Shown in pieces: positions 1 to 9,482 of a stretch of 64,000 nt of DNA. A program made the translations under genes and the position numbers. Location: contig JBLXFD010000003.1 in assembly GCA_048262455.1 (NCBI GenBank), positions 124,001 through 188,000 on the forward strand, written 5' to 3'. The stretch comes from Psychromarinibacter sp048262455 (GTDB lineage: Bacteria; Pseudomonadota; Alphaproteobacteria; Rhodobacterales; Rhodobacteraceae). Numbering within the stretch: position 1 is the first letter of the stretch; every line of letters begins with the position of its first letter. Below the pieces are notes generated by a model. The model saw nothing but the letters and a program-made list of their open reading frames with translations, made no database searches and was not told where the DNA came from.

Positions 1-977
1 ACGGCGCGGTTTTCACCGGCACGCTGGTGGATGGCGAAAGATCGGGCACCGGCACGCTGACGATGCCCTCGGGGCTGGTCTACGAAGGCGCCTGGGCCGA
101 TGGCCAGATCAACGGCACCGGCAAGCTGACCCAGCCCAACGGCGACATCTACGAGGGCAATTTCGTCAACGGCGAGCGGCAGGGCAACGGCACCGTGACC
201 TACGCCAACGGCGACGTCTACGAGGGCGAGTTCCAGAACGACCGCCGCCACGGCCAGGGCACCTTCTACGGCACCGACGGCTACGCCTACCTGGGCGAGT
301 GGATCGCCGGGCGGATCGAGGGCGAGGGGCAGGTGACCTACCCCGACGGCTCGATCTACGTGGGCGAGTTCCGCGACGATCTGGCCGAGGGCGAGGGGCG
401 CATCATCTACCCCGACGGCTCTGCCTATGAGGGCCAGTGGAAGGCCGGCGTGATCGAGGGCGAGGGCAAGGCCACCTACGCCAACGGGCTGGTCTACGAG
501 GGCCAGTTCCGCAACGCCAAGAACCACGGCACCGGCACCATGACCTACGCCGACGGCTACACCTATACCGGCGAGTGGCAGGACGGTCAGCGCCACGGCC
601 AGGGCGTCGCCACCTATGCGGACGGCACGGTCTACGAGGGCGGCTTCGTCGATGGCCAGCGCGAGGGCATGGGCAAGATCGTGATCCCCGACAACCCCGA
701 GACCGAGGCGAACGAAAGCTTCACCTACGAGGGAGAGTGGAAGAACGGCGAGATCGAGGGCGAAGGCAAGGCGATCTACTTTAACGGCGATGTCTACGAG
801 GGCAGCTTCCAGAACGGCAAGCGGCACGGCGAGGGCACGATCCTCTATGCTTCGGGAGAGACCGCCTCTGGCCTGTGGACCGACGGTGTACTGGACCAGA
901 CCACCGCCGAGGTGACAGGCGATAGCCCCGCGACCCCGGCCGCCGAGGACGACGCGCCGGCGACCGAGACGGACTGA
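1..977 (+). CDS. MORN-repeat protein, 5' end outside window
   Basis: The frame is open from the first base, so the true start lies upstream; the first in-frame start-like codon (GTG at 27) is inside a repeat and is not the start. The visible ~325 residues consist of at least eleven tandem MORN units of 23 residues with the pattern YEGxFxxGxxxGxGxxxYxxGxx, one of them expanded by an insert near residues 222-235, then an acidic Ala/Thr/Pro/Asp-rich tail. MORN repeats fold as beta-hairpin strings and commonly mediate protein or membrane association; no catalytic domain is visible, so the job of this protein cannot be named. The GST gene starts 11 bases after the stop, so co-transcription is possible. 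Confidence 0.85.
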   Translation, partial: GAVFTGTLVDGERSGTGTLTMPSGLVYEGAWADGQINGTGKLTQPNGDIYEGNFVNGERQGNGTVTYANGDVYEGEFQNDRRHGQGTFYGTDGYAYLGEWIAGRIEGEGQVTYPDGSIYVGEFRDDLAEGEGRIIYPDGSAYEGQWKAGVIEGEGKATYANGLVYEGQFRNAKNHGTGTMTYADGYTYTGEWQDGQRHGQGVATYADGTVYEGGFVDGQREGMGKIVIPDNPETEANESFTYEGEWKNGEIEGEGKAIYFNGDVYEGSFQNGKRHGEGTILYASGETASGLWTDGVLDQTTAEVTGDSPATPAAEDDAPATETD

Positions 978-987
978 GCGCCAGCGC

Positions 988-1782
988 ATGTCGAGGCCGG
1001 TAATCCACCACATCCCCGTCTGCCCCTTCTCGCAGCGGGTGGAGATCCTGCTGAAGCTGAAGGGTCTGGACGACGCAGTCGAGTTCAACGTGATCGACAT
1101 CACCAAGCCGCGCCCGGACTGGCTGCTGAAGCTGACCCGCGGCACCACCGCGCTGCCCGTAATGGACCTGGGCGGCGGCAAGGTGATCAAGGAAAGCCTT
1201 GTCATCCTGCGCTACGTCGAAGAGGCGCTGGGCGGCCCGCCGGTGGCCCGCACCGACCCCTACGAGCGCGCGGTGGAACGGCTGATGATCGCGCGCGAGG
1301 GGCCCTTCGGCATGGCCGGCTACCTCTACGTGATGAACCGCGACCGCGCCAAGGCGCAGGAAAAGCGCGACACGCTGCTGGAGCATTACCGCTGGCTGTC
1401 GGACTTCCTGGACCACCACAACTCCGGCGGCACCTTCCTGTTCGACGACTACGGGCTGGCCGACATCGTCTATACCTCGCTGATGATGCGGTTCTGGTTC
1501 CTCGACTACTACGAGGGTTTCGCCCTGCCGGACACGCCCGACTACGCCCGCGCCCGCAAGTGGCAGGAGGCCTGCCTGGAACATCCGGCGGCGCAGCAGG
1601 TGGATTACCAGCGGATCGTTAAGCTCTACTACGACTACGCCGTCGGCTCCGGCAACGGTGCGCTGCCCGAGGGGCGGCAGGTGTCCAGCTTCACCTTCAC
1701 CCCCGACGCGCCGGAGCGGCCGATGCCGCCGAAGGACAAGTACGACCGCATCGCCGGCGATGCCGAGCTGGGGCTGGTCTAG
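988..1782 (+). CDS. Glutathione S-transferase family protein
   Basis: A 264-residue protein with an N-terminal thioredoxin-fold domain (residues 5-80) bearing the active-site motif CPFSQ at residues 12-16, as in Cys-type (omega/GrxB-like) GSTs, and the conserved cis-proline/ES segment (ALPVMDL, then IKESLVILRYVEE). The all-helical C-terminal domain follows. A Cys active site suggests glutathione-dependent reduction or lyase chemistry rather than classical conjugation; the substrate is unknown. It lies 11 bases behind the MORN gene and converges on the photolyase gene, with only three bases between the two stop codons. Confidence 0.8.
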   Translation: MSRPVIHHIPVCPFSQRVEILLKLKGLDDAVEFNVIDITKPRPDWLLKLTRGTTALPVMDLGGGKVIKESLVILRYVEEALGGPPVARTDPYERAVERLMIAREGPFGMAGYLYVMNRDRAKAQEKRDTLLEHYRWLSDFLDHHNSGGTFLFDDYGLADIVYTSLMMRFWFLDYYEGFALPDTPDYARARKWQEACLEHPAAQQVDYQRIVKLYYDYAVGSGNGALPEGRQVSSFTFTPDAPERPMPPKDKYDRIAGDAELGLV

Positions 1783-1785
1783 GGT

Positions 1786-3324
1786 CTAGACCCGCGCCCC
1801 CTCTCCCAGACGGTCCAGCAGCGCCGCCGCCTCCGCCAGCACCGTGTCGCGGTGGTCCTCGTCCATCCGGTCCCAGACCCGGTACATGTTCCGCATCCGC
1901 CCGTTCCCCTCGAACCGCTCGCGGTGACGGTCGAGGAACTGCCAGTAGAGCAGGTTGAACGGGCAGGCATCGGGACCGGTGCGGTGCCTGACGTTGTAGC
2001 GGCACTTGCCGCAGTAGTCCGACATCCGGTCGATGTAGGCGCCGGAGGAGACGTAGGGTTTCGAGGCCACCACGCCGCCGTCGGCGAACTGGCTCATCCC
2101 GATGACATTGGCCGCCATCACCCAGCCGTAGGCGTCGGCGTAGACCGACATGTACCACTCGTGCACCTCGCCCGGGTCGATCCCCGCCAGCAGCGCGAAG
2201 TTGCCGGTGACCATCAGCCGCTGGATGTGGTGGGCGTAGGCCTCCACCCGCGTCTGCTCCACGGTGCGGGCGACGCAGCGCATGTCGGTCTCGCCGCTCC
2301 AGTAGAAGTCCGGCAGCTTGCGGCGGTGGTGCAGCGCGTTGCGGTGCGGGTAGACGCGGCCTTGCAGGAAGTAGACGCCGCGCACGTATTCGCGCCAGCC
2401 GATGATCTGCCGGATGAACCCCTCGGCGGCGTTCAGCGGCACCTCGCCCGCCTGCCACGCCGCCTCGGCCGCGCGGCAGACCTCCATCGGCGACAGCAGC
2501 CCTGCGTTCAGGTAGACCGACAGCCACGAGTGATACAGGAAGCTTTCCGCGTCCAGCATCGCGTCCTGGTAGTCGCCGAACTTCGGCAGCGCGCGGGCCA
2601 CGAAATGCACCAGCGCCCGCCGCGCCTGCCCGGTGTCGGTGGCGAAGCGGAAGGGGTGCAGATCGCCGAAATTGCCGGCGAAGCGTTCCTCCACCAGCGC
2701 CAGCACCGCCTCGGTCCCCGCATCGGGGGTGAACTGCATGGGGCCGCCGTAGACCATCTCTTCCGGGGCCGGCTTGCGGTTGTCGTGGTCGTAGTTCCAC
2801 TGCCCGCCCGCGGGTTCGTCCCCCTCCATCAGCAGGCCGGTCTTGCGGCGCATCTGGCGATAGAAATACTCCATCCGCAGGGTCTTGCGCCCCTCGGCCC
2901 AGGCGGCGAAATCGTCGTGCGAGGCAAGGAAGCGGTCGTCCTCGAACCGCCGCACCGGCACCGGGGCGATGCCGGCCAGTTCCTCCATCAGGTCGATCAG
3001 CCGCCATTCGCCGGGCTCGGTGTACCAGATGGCCTCGGCGTCATGCTCCGCCAGCCGCCGCATCAGCTCGCCGCTGATCGAGCCGCTGTTGCCGGCCTCG
3101 TCCAGCCGGGTATAGGCCACGCGCCACCCCTCGGCCTTCAGCGCCTCGGCGAACTTGCGCATGGCGGCAAGGCAGAAGGCGATCTTCTTGGGATGGTGCG
3201 GGACATAGCGCGCCTCGTCCATCACCTCTGCCATCACCACCACGTCCCGCGCCCGGTCGGCGGCGGCCAGCGCGGCGATCTCGGGCGACAGCTGGTCGCC
3301 CAGCACCAGCACCAGCCGGGTCAC
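1786..3324 (-). CDS. phrB: FeS-containing photolyase/cryptochrome, PhrB type
   Basis: This 512-residue protein belongs to the deoxyribodipyrimidine photolyase-related family (FeS-BCP), whose Agrobacterium PhrB member repairs (6-4) photoproducts using FAD, a lumazine antenna and a [4Fe-4S] cluster. The N-terminal alpha/beta domain (LVLVLGDQLS) and the C-terminal helical FAD domain are both present. Counting from the GTG at 3324, the four cluster cysteines fall at residues 350, 438, 441 and 454, the numbering I recall for Agrobacterium PhrB, which supports this start. The GTG overlaps the stop of the upstream SDR gene (GTGA), implying translational coupling. Confidence 0.9.
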   Translation of the reverse strand: MTRLVLVLGDQLSPEIAALAAADRARDVVVMAEVMDEARYVPHHPKKIAFCLAAMRKFAEALKAEGWRVAYTRLDEAGNSGSISGELMRRLAEHDAEAIWYTEPGEWRLIDLMEELAGIAPVPVRRFEDDRFLASHDDFAAWAEGRKTLRMEYFYRQMRRKTGLLMEGDEPAGGQWNYDHDNRKPAPEEMVYGGPMQFTPDAGTEAVLALVEERFAGNFGDLHPFRFATDTGQARRALVHFVARALPKFGDYQDAMLDAESFLYHSWLSVYLNAGLLSPMEVCRAAEAAWQAGEVPLNAAEGFIRQIIGWREYVRGVYFLQGRVYPHRNALHHRRKLPDFYWSGETDMRCVARTVEQTRVEAYAHHIQRLMVTGNFALLAGIDPGEVHEWYMSVYADAYGWVMAANVIGMSQFADGGVVASKPYVSSGAYIDRMSDYCGKCRYNVRHRTGPDACPFNLLYWQFLDRHRERFEGNGRMRNMYRVWDRMDEDHRDTVLAEAAALLDRLGEGARV

Positions 3325-3980
3325 CAGGCGATCTCGCGGCCCGCATAGTCGTAGAAGCCGCCGCTTTGCGCGGTCTCCAGCCCGTCCGTCACCTCCAGCA
3401 GGCGGGCGGCGGCCTCGCGCGGCGGGGTGGCGTCCTCGGGCGCGACCCAGTCGGCGGTGAACCGGGTGGCGACGGTGCCGGGGTGCAGCGCGGCGCAGAT
3501 GGCGCGGGGGTGGGTGCGGGCAATCTCGATCGCGGCGGTGCGCAGGATCTGGTTCAGCGCCGCCTTGGACGCGCGGTAGCCGTACCAGCCGCCCAGCCCG
3601 TTGTCGCCGATCGAGCCCACACGGGCCGACAGCGCGGCGAAGACCGTGCGGCGGTCGCGCGGCAGCAGGCGCAGCGCGTGCTTCAGCACCAGCGCCGGGC
3701 CTATGGCGTTCAGCGCGAACTGGTCCGCCAGCGCCTGCGGGTCGATCTGCTTCAGCGCCTTCTCGGGGCCCCGCCCCTCGATGGTCAGCCCGCCGGTGGC
3801 GACGAAGACCAGATCGAACGGCGGCTCCAGCGCGCCCAGCGCCCCCGCGACGCTGGCCTCGTCCGTCACGTCGAAGCCGCAGCGCCGGGACAGGCCCGTC
3901 ACCTCGTCGCCGCGCGCCCGCGCCTCCTCGACCAGCGCGGCGCCGATGCCGCCCGTGTGTCCGATGATCAGTGTCCGCAT
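3321..3980 (-). CDS. Short-chain dehydrogenase (SDR), photolyase operon
   Basis: A 219-residue Rossmann-fold protein. The start MRTLIIGHTGGIG gives a standard dinucleotide-binding Gly motif at residues 8-13; the frame is open further upstream but that part is not SDR-like. The catalytic tetrad is recognisable: Asn in ALNAIGP, Ser in ALSARVGS, and YxxxK in YRASK. It resembles the CsgA/C-factor-like SDR subgroup of unknown substrate. Its stop overlaps the photolyase start, so the two are co-translated; the SDR may act on a pigment or cofactor, but this is guesswork. It is divergent from leuA across about 280 bases that hold the leu leader. Confidence 0.8.
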   Translation of the reverse strand: MRTLIIGHTGGIGAALVEEARARGDEVTGLSRRCGFDVTDEASVAGALGALEPPFDLVFVATGGLTIEGRGPEKALKQIDPQALADQFALNAIGPALVLKHALRLLPRDRRTVFAALSARVGSIGDNGLGGWYGYRASKAALNQILRTAAIEIARTHPRAICAALHPGTVATRFTADWVAPEDATPPREAAARLLEVTDGLETAQSGGFYDYAGREIAW

Positions 3981-4092
3981 CCGCCTTCCCCTCGCCGCGT
4001 GCCGCCCGAGATAGCCCCCGCGCCCGCCGCGGCGAGTCCCGACGGAAATTTCCACTTTCGCTGCCCCCCGCCCCCGTGTACCCTCCCGCGCC

Positions 4093-4179
4093 ATGAGCAA
4101 CCGCCGGCATACCCCTGCCCCGTCCGCGCCCCGCGCGGCGCTGCCGCTTGCCGCTCTCCTTCTCCTTAGCCGCCTCTGA
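4093..4179 (+). CDS. leuL: Putative leuA leader peptide (attenuator)
   Basis: A 28-codon reading frame whose last 12 codons encode LPLAALLLLSRL. Seven of the 28 residues are leucine, including four in a row encoded CTC-CTT-CTC-CTT, although this genome otherwise uses CTG overwhelmingly. The stop codon lies inside the left arm of a perfect 10-bp inverted repeat, and leuA starts 81 bases downstream. This is the layout of a transcription-attenuation leader: ribosome stalling at Leu codons under leucine starvation would alter folding of the downstream RNA. Leucine attenuators are established in proteobacteria. The ribosome binding site is weak by eye, and no experimental support is available from sequence alone. 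Confidence 0.65.
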   Translation: MSNRRHTPAPSAPRAALPLAALLLLSRL

Positions 4180-4209
4180 GCGTGCCGGTTCGGCGCGACC
4201 GCTCAGAGG
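4173..4209 (+). promoter_or_regulatory. Attenuator hairpin upstream of leuA
   Basis: A perfect inverted repeat, CCTCTGAGCG (4173-4182) and CGCTCAGAGG (4200-4209), encloses a second small stem (GCCG/CGGC). The leader-peptide stop codon sits in the left arm, so a ribosome terminating there would mask it. There is no clear U-tract right after the stem, so it may be a terminator that lacks one, an anti-terminator, or a structure pairing with sequence closer to leuA. Mechanism is inferred. Confidence 0.5.
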
Positions 4210-4260
4210 ACAGCTTGCGCGCCACGCACCCATGCTAAGGACAGAAAAAGAGTTACCGAC

Positions 4261-5832
<1,572 letters not shown>

Positions 5833-5841
5833 GGCTTTTCG

Positions 5842-5864
5842 GGGGGCCGGCGCGCCCGGCCCCC
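5842..5864. terminator. Hairpin between convergent leuA and HExxH gene
   Basis: A perfect 9-bp stem (GGGGGCCGG / CCGGCCCCC, five-base loop) lies ten bases after the leuA stop and three bases after the convergent gene's stop. It has no T-tract in either direction, so it is a candidate bidirectional terminator of the GC-only kind. Confidence 0.45.
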
Positions 5865-5866
5865 GC

Positions 5867-6406
5867 TCACGGATGGATGTCGCGTCGGGAGCAGCCCGCC
5901 GCCAGCACGACGGCGATACGGTTAATCCTGGCCTCCAGCCCCCTCTCCCCAAGCCACTGCTGCTGCAGCGCATAAGCTTCCGGCTCCTGCGCGCCGGGGC
6001 AGTACCAGTGCCGCGCGCCGGTCTGACGGTGGTGCACCAGTTCGTGCAGCAGCACCGCAACATCCTGTTCGCGGCGCAACGACCAGGGCCGCACCAGGTA
6101 GATGGTGCCGCTGTCGGGGTCGTAGAGTCCCCGGGTGGCGCCGCCGCTGCGGGTGGCGGCCCCTGCAAGGGCGGCGGCGGCGGCCGGGTCGATCACGCGG
6201 ATCCGGGGCGGGGCGGCGCGGCGGGGATAGCCGCTTTCGCGGTCCAGCCACTCCTCCAGCAGCCCCGCCAGCGCCGGCAGGTCGGGGGCGCTGCGCCAGG
6301 CGGGCGCGGAGTCGAGCGCCAGGGTCGTCCCCTGCGCCTGAAGGGGTCCGGCAAGGCAGAGCGCAGCGGCCGCCGCCAGCGCGGCGGCGCGGATCGGGTG
6401 GGGCAT
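5867..6406 (-). CDS. Secreted HExxH protein (DUF6647-like)
   Basis: A 179-residue protein starting MPHPIRAAALAAAAALCLAG, a clear Sec signal peptide with likely cleavage after QAQ. The mature part contains VLLHELVHHRQ (HExxH zinc-binding motif) about two-thirds along, followed by CPGAQEPEAYALQQQWL, where the Glu-containing helix could supply the third zinc ligand as in gluzincins. It matches what I recall of the small DUF6647 family found in Rhodobacterales. Predicted to be a periplasmic zinc metallopeptidase or a structural relative; no substrate is known. It is transcribed divergently from the LysR gene and converges on leuA. The start was chosen at the signal peptide rather than at an upstream ATG in the same frame. 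Confidence 0.7.
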   Translation of the reverse strand: MPHPIRAAALAAAAALCLAGPLQAQGTTLALDSAPAWRSAPDLPALAGLLEEWLDRESGYPRRAAPPRIRVIDPAAAAALAGAATRSGGATRGLYDPDSGTIYLVRPWSLRREQDVAVLLHELVHHRQTGARHWYCPGAQEPEAYALQQQWLGERGLEARINRIAVVLAAGCSRRDIHP

Positions 6407-6473
6407 GGCAGCCTCCGTCAGGTTTTGCGATTGGATGAGCCCATGGTAGGATCCTTCCCGTCCTCCGGTCAAA

Positions 6474-6493
6474 GGACGGTTTCTCAACCGTCC
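6474..6493. promoter_or_regulatory. Inverted repeat before LysR gene
   Basis: A perfect inverted repeat, GGACGGTT-TCTC-AACCGTCC, ends 17 bases before the LysR start in a 104-base divergent spacer. Its position fits an autoregulatory operator, though its symmetry would also form an RNA hairpin close to the ribosome binding site (AGGA at 6501). Confidence 0.5.
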
Positions 6494-6510
6494 ATGAACA
6501 GGATTCACAG

Positions 6511-7419
6511 ATGGCCCGCCGCCTGCCGCCCTTCGCCGCCGTCCGCGCCTTCGAGGCCGCCGCCCGGCACCTCAGCATGACCGAGGCCGGCGAGGAGCTG
6601 TGCGTCACCCCCTCGGCCATCAGCCACCAGATCCGCACGCTGGAAACCTTCCTCGCCACCTCGCTGTTCGAGCGCGACGGCAACCGGCTGCGCCTGACCG
6701 CCCCCGGCCGCGCCTACCTGGGCCGGCTGACAGGGCTGCTGGACGCGCTGGAGGACAGTACTCGCGCGCTGGCGCCGCGACCCGAGCTGAGGGTGCTGTC
6801 CACCCCCGGCTTCGCCGCCCGTTTCCTGGTGCCCCGGCTGGGGCGGTTCCCCCACGCCGACCGGCTGCGGCTGCGAATCGCCGAGGGCGCGCCCTCGACC
6901 GACTTCGCCGCCAACGACGCCGACGTGGTCATCCACTGGGCCGACTCGCCGGTGCCGGGGGTGGCGGTGGTGCCGCTGATGCGCTCTGGCCGGTTCCCGG
7001 TGATCAGCCCGGCGCTGAAGGCGCGGGCGAGGGTGCGGCGGCCCGAGGACCTGCTGGGGCTGACGCTGTTTCACGACGAGGTGATGGACGGCTGGCCCCA
7101 GTGGTTCCGTGCCGCCGGCCTGCCGGTGCCGGCGATGCCGCGCGGCCCCCGGTTTCCCCATTGCGAGCTGTCCTCGGTCGCGGCCGAACGCGGCCAGGGG
7201 GTGGCGCTTGCCTACGACGCGGTGATCCGCGACACCCTGCGCGGCGGCAGCCTCGTGCGCCTGTTCGAGACGGTGACGCTGCCGGTGACGATCTACTCCG
7301 TCGCCTGCGCAGAACCCCGCGCGGGCGAGCCGCTGGTCGCCGCCTTCCGCGACTGGCTGCTGGCCGAGGTGGCCGCCGAGGACAGTCTCGCCAATCCGCC
7401 GCGCACCGCCGCCGAGTAG
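6511..7419 (+). CDS. LysR-family transcriptional regulator, GcvA-like
   Basis: 302 residues with the N-terminal winged helix typical of LysR proteins (AVRAFEAAARHLSMTEAGEEL, then SAISHQIRTLE recognition helix) at residues 10-65 and a periplasmic-binding-like effector domain from about residue 90. The wording of the HTH and the start of the effector domain (RVLSTPGFAARFLVPRLGRF) are typical of the GcvA branch. Target genes are unknown; the divergent HExxH gene is the natural candidate. A perfect 8+8 inverted repeat lies just upstream. Confidence 0.85.
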   Translation: MARRLPPFAAVRAFEAAARHLSMTEAGEELCVTPSAISHQIRTLETFLATSLFERDGNRLRLTAPGRAYLGRLTGLLDALEDSTRALAPRPELRVLSTPGFAARFLVPRLGRFPHADRLRLRIAEGAPSTDFAANDADVVIHWADSPVPGVAVVPLMRSGRFPVISPALKARARVRRPEDLLGLTLFHDEVMDGWPQWFRAAGLPVPAMPRGPRFPHCELSSVAAERGQGVALAYDAVIRDTLRGGSLVRLFETVTLPVTIYSVACAEPRAGEPLVAAFRDWLLAEVAAEDSLANPPRTAAE

Positions 7420-7489
7420 CGCCCGCGCCGCGCCGCCGCCCCCAGCGCGCCCCATTGACGGCCCCCTGATTCCACCGCATATCCCGCCC

Positions 7490-9289
7490 ATGACAGAGCT
7501 TGCATACATCCGCAATTTCTCCATCGTCGCGCATATCGACCACGGGAAATCCACCCTCGCCGACCGGCTGATCCAGCTGACCGGAACCGTGGCCGAACGG
7601 GACATGAAGGCGCAGATGCTCGACGCCATGGACATCGAGCGCGAGCGCGGGATCACCATCAAGGCGAACACCGTCCGCATCGACTACCCGGCCAAGGACG
7701 GGCACAGCTACGTGCTGAACCTGATCGACACCCCCGGCCACGTCGACTTCGCCTACGAGGTCAGCCGCTCCATGCGCGCGGTCGAGGGTTCTCTGCTGGT
7801 GGTGGACGCGACGCAGGGGGTCGAGGCGCAGACCCTGGCGAACGTCTACCAGGCGATCGACGCCAACCACGAGATCGTGCCGGTGCTCAACAAGATCGAC
7901 CTGCCGGCGGCGGAACCCGCGCGGGTGCGCGAGCAGATCGAGGACGTGATCGGCATCGATGCCTCCGAGGCGGTGGAGATTTCCGCCAAGACCGGCCTCG
8001 GCATCCCCGAGGTTCTGGAGGCCATCGTCAAGCGCCTGCCGCCCCCCAAGGGCGACCGCAACGCGCCGCTGAAGGCGATGCTGGTGGATAGCTGGTACGA
8101 CGCCTACCTCGGCGTCGTGGTGATGATCCGGGTGATGGAAGGCGTGATCCGCAAGGGCGACGACATCAAGATGATGCAGACCGGCGCCCGCTACGGCATC
8201 GACAAGCTGGCGGTGCTGAAGCCGCAGATGGTCGATATCAAGGAACTGGGACCCGGCGAGATCGGGATCTTCACCGCCTCGATCAAGCAGGTGCGCGACA
8301 CCAAGGTGGGCGACACCATCACCCACGAGAAGAAGGGCGCCGACAAGGCGCTGCCGGGCTTCAAGCCCTCGGTCCCGGTAGTGTTCTGCGGCCTGTTCCC
8401 GGTGGACGCCGCCGACTTCGAGGACCTGCGCACGGCGATCGAGAAACTGGCGCTGAACGACGCCTCCTTCACCTACGAGATGGAAACCTCGGCCGCGCTC
8501 GGCTTCGGCTTCCGCTGCGGGTTCCTGGGCCTGCTGCACCTCGAGGTGATCCGCGACCGGCTGGAGCGCGAGTACGACATCGACCTGATCACCACCGCCC
8601 CCTCGGTGATCTACAAGCTGCACCTCAAGGACGGCGAGGTGCGCGAGCTGCACAACCCCGCCGACATGCCCGACCTGACCCTTGTAGCGCATATCGAGGA
8701 GCCGCGGATCAAGGCGACGATCCTGGTGCCCGACGAATACCTCGGCGACGTGCTGAAGCTCTGCCAGGACCGACGCGGCATCCAGGAAGACCTGACCTAC
8801 GCCGGCTCCCGCGCCATGGTGGTCTACGACCTGCCGCTGAACGAGGTGGTCTTCGACTTCTACGACCGGCTGAAGTCGGTGACCAAGGGCTACGCCAGCT
8901 TCGACTACCAGCTGACGGGCTACCGGCAGGACAGCCTGGTGAAGATGCAGATCCTGGTGAACGACGAGCCGGTGGATGCGCTGTCGATCATGGTGCACCG
9001 CGACCGCGCCGAGATGCGCGGGCGGGCGATGGTGGAGAAGCTGAAGGAGCTGATCCCCCGCCACATGTTCAAGATCCCGATCCAAGCCGCCATCGGCGGC
9101 AAGGTCATCGCCCGGGAGACCCTGGCCGCCCTGCGCAAGGACGTGACCGCCAAGTGCTACGGCGGCGACGCGACGCGCAAGCGCAAGCTGCTGGACAAGC
9201 AGAAGGCGGGGAAGAAGAAGATGCGGCAGTTCGGGAAGGTGGATATCCCGCAGGAAGCGTTCATCAACGCGTTGAAGATGGATAGCTAA
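7490..9289 (+). CDS. lepA: Elongation factor 4 (translation GTPase LepA)
   Basis: A 599-residue GTPase that binds stalled or mis-translocated ribosomes and promotes back-translocation. The G1 motif AHIDHGKST is at residues 14-22, G3 DTPGHVDF at about 80-87 and G4 NKID at about 134-137. Domains II, III and V resemble EF-G, and the family-specific C-terminal domain ends in a Lys-rich region (RKRKLLDKQKAGKKKM), all complete. No obvious operon partner; the REP island begins immediately after the stop codon. Confidence 0.97.
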   Translation: MTELAYIRNFSIVAHIDHGKSTLADRLIQLTGTVAERDMKAQMLDAMDIERERGITIKANTVRIDYPAKDGHSYVLNLIDTPGHVDFAYEVSRSMRAVEGSLLVVDATQGVEAQTLANVYQAIDANHEIVPVLNKIDLPAAEPARVREQIEDVIGIDASEAVEISAKTGLGIPEVLEAIVKRLPPPKGDRNAPLKAMLVDSWYDAYLGVVVMIRVMEGVIRKGDDIKMMQTGARYGIDKLAVLKPQMVDIKELGPGEIGIFTASIKQVRDTKVGDTITHEKKGADKALPGFKPSVPVVFCGLFPVDAADFEDLRTAIEKLALNDASFTYEMETSAALGFGFRCGFLGLLHLEVIRDRLEREYDIDLITTAPSVIYKLHLKDGEVRELHNPADMPDLTLVAHIEEPRIKATILVPDEYLGDVLKLCQDRRGIQEDLTYAGSRAMVVYDLPLNEVVFDFYDRLKSVTKGYASFDYQLTGYRQDSLVKMQILVNDEPVDALSIMVHRDRAEMRGRAMVEKLKELIPRHMFKIPIQAAIGGKVIARETLAALRKDVTAKCYGGDATRKRKLLDKQKAGKKKMRQFGKVDIPQEAFINALKMDS

Positions 9290-9290
9290 G

Positions 9291-9340
9291 GCGGGGCTTA
9301 ACCCGCTCTGTGGTTCAACGAAGGCGGGGTGAACCCCGCC
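9291..9340. repeat. Two REP-like palindromes after lepA
   Basis: The first is a degenerate copy, GCGGG-GCTTAA-CCCGC (9291-9306). The second is a perfect copy of the window's REP unit, GGCGGGG-TGAA-CCCCGCC (9323-9340), followed by the typical CTACCG tail. They may also act as the lepA transcription end. Confidence 0.7.
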
Positions 9341-9426
9341 CTACCGCCTTCCAACGGTGCCGCGCCTTACCCCCAACGGACGGGACGGTCCGAACCCTAC
9401 CGTATGTAAGCTTTATCTGCCCGTAG

Positions 9427-9482
9427 GGCGGGGTTCACCCCGCCATTCCAAGCCCAACGGCGGCGGCGGGGTGAACCCCGCC
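9427..9482. repeat. Inverted REP pair at end of RAYT gene
   Basis: Two perfect REP units face opposite ways 20 bases apart: GGCGGGG-TTCA-CCCCGCC at 9427-9444 and GGCGGGG-TGAA-CCCCGCC at 9465-9482. Such facing pairs are the REPIN arrangement that RAYT transposases are thought to mobilise. Both units lie inside the 3' end of the transposase reading frame; the left one supplies its TGA stop. Confidence 0.75.

Noticed and set aside
1..900. Regular ~69-base tandem repeats resembling a repeat array
   Set aside because: These encode MORN units in frame; spacing and divergence are those of protein repeats, not CRISPR. No CRISPR array or cas gene is present anywhere in the window.
5842..5864. Classical Rho-independent terminator for leuA
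   Set aside because: The stem is strong but there is no T-tract on either strand; listed only as a candidate hairpin terminator.
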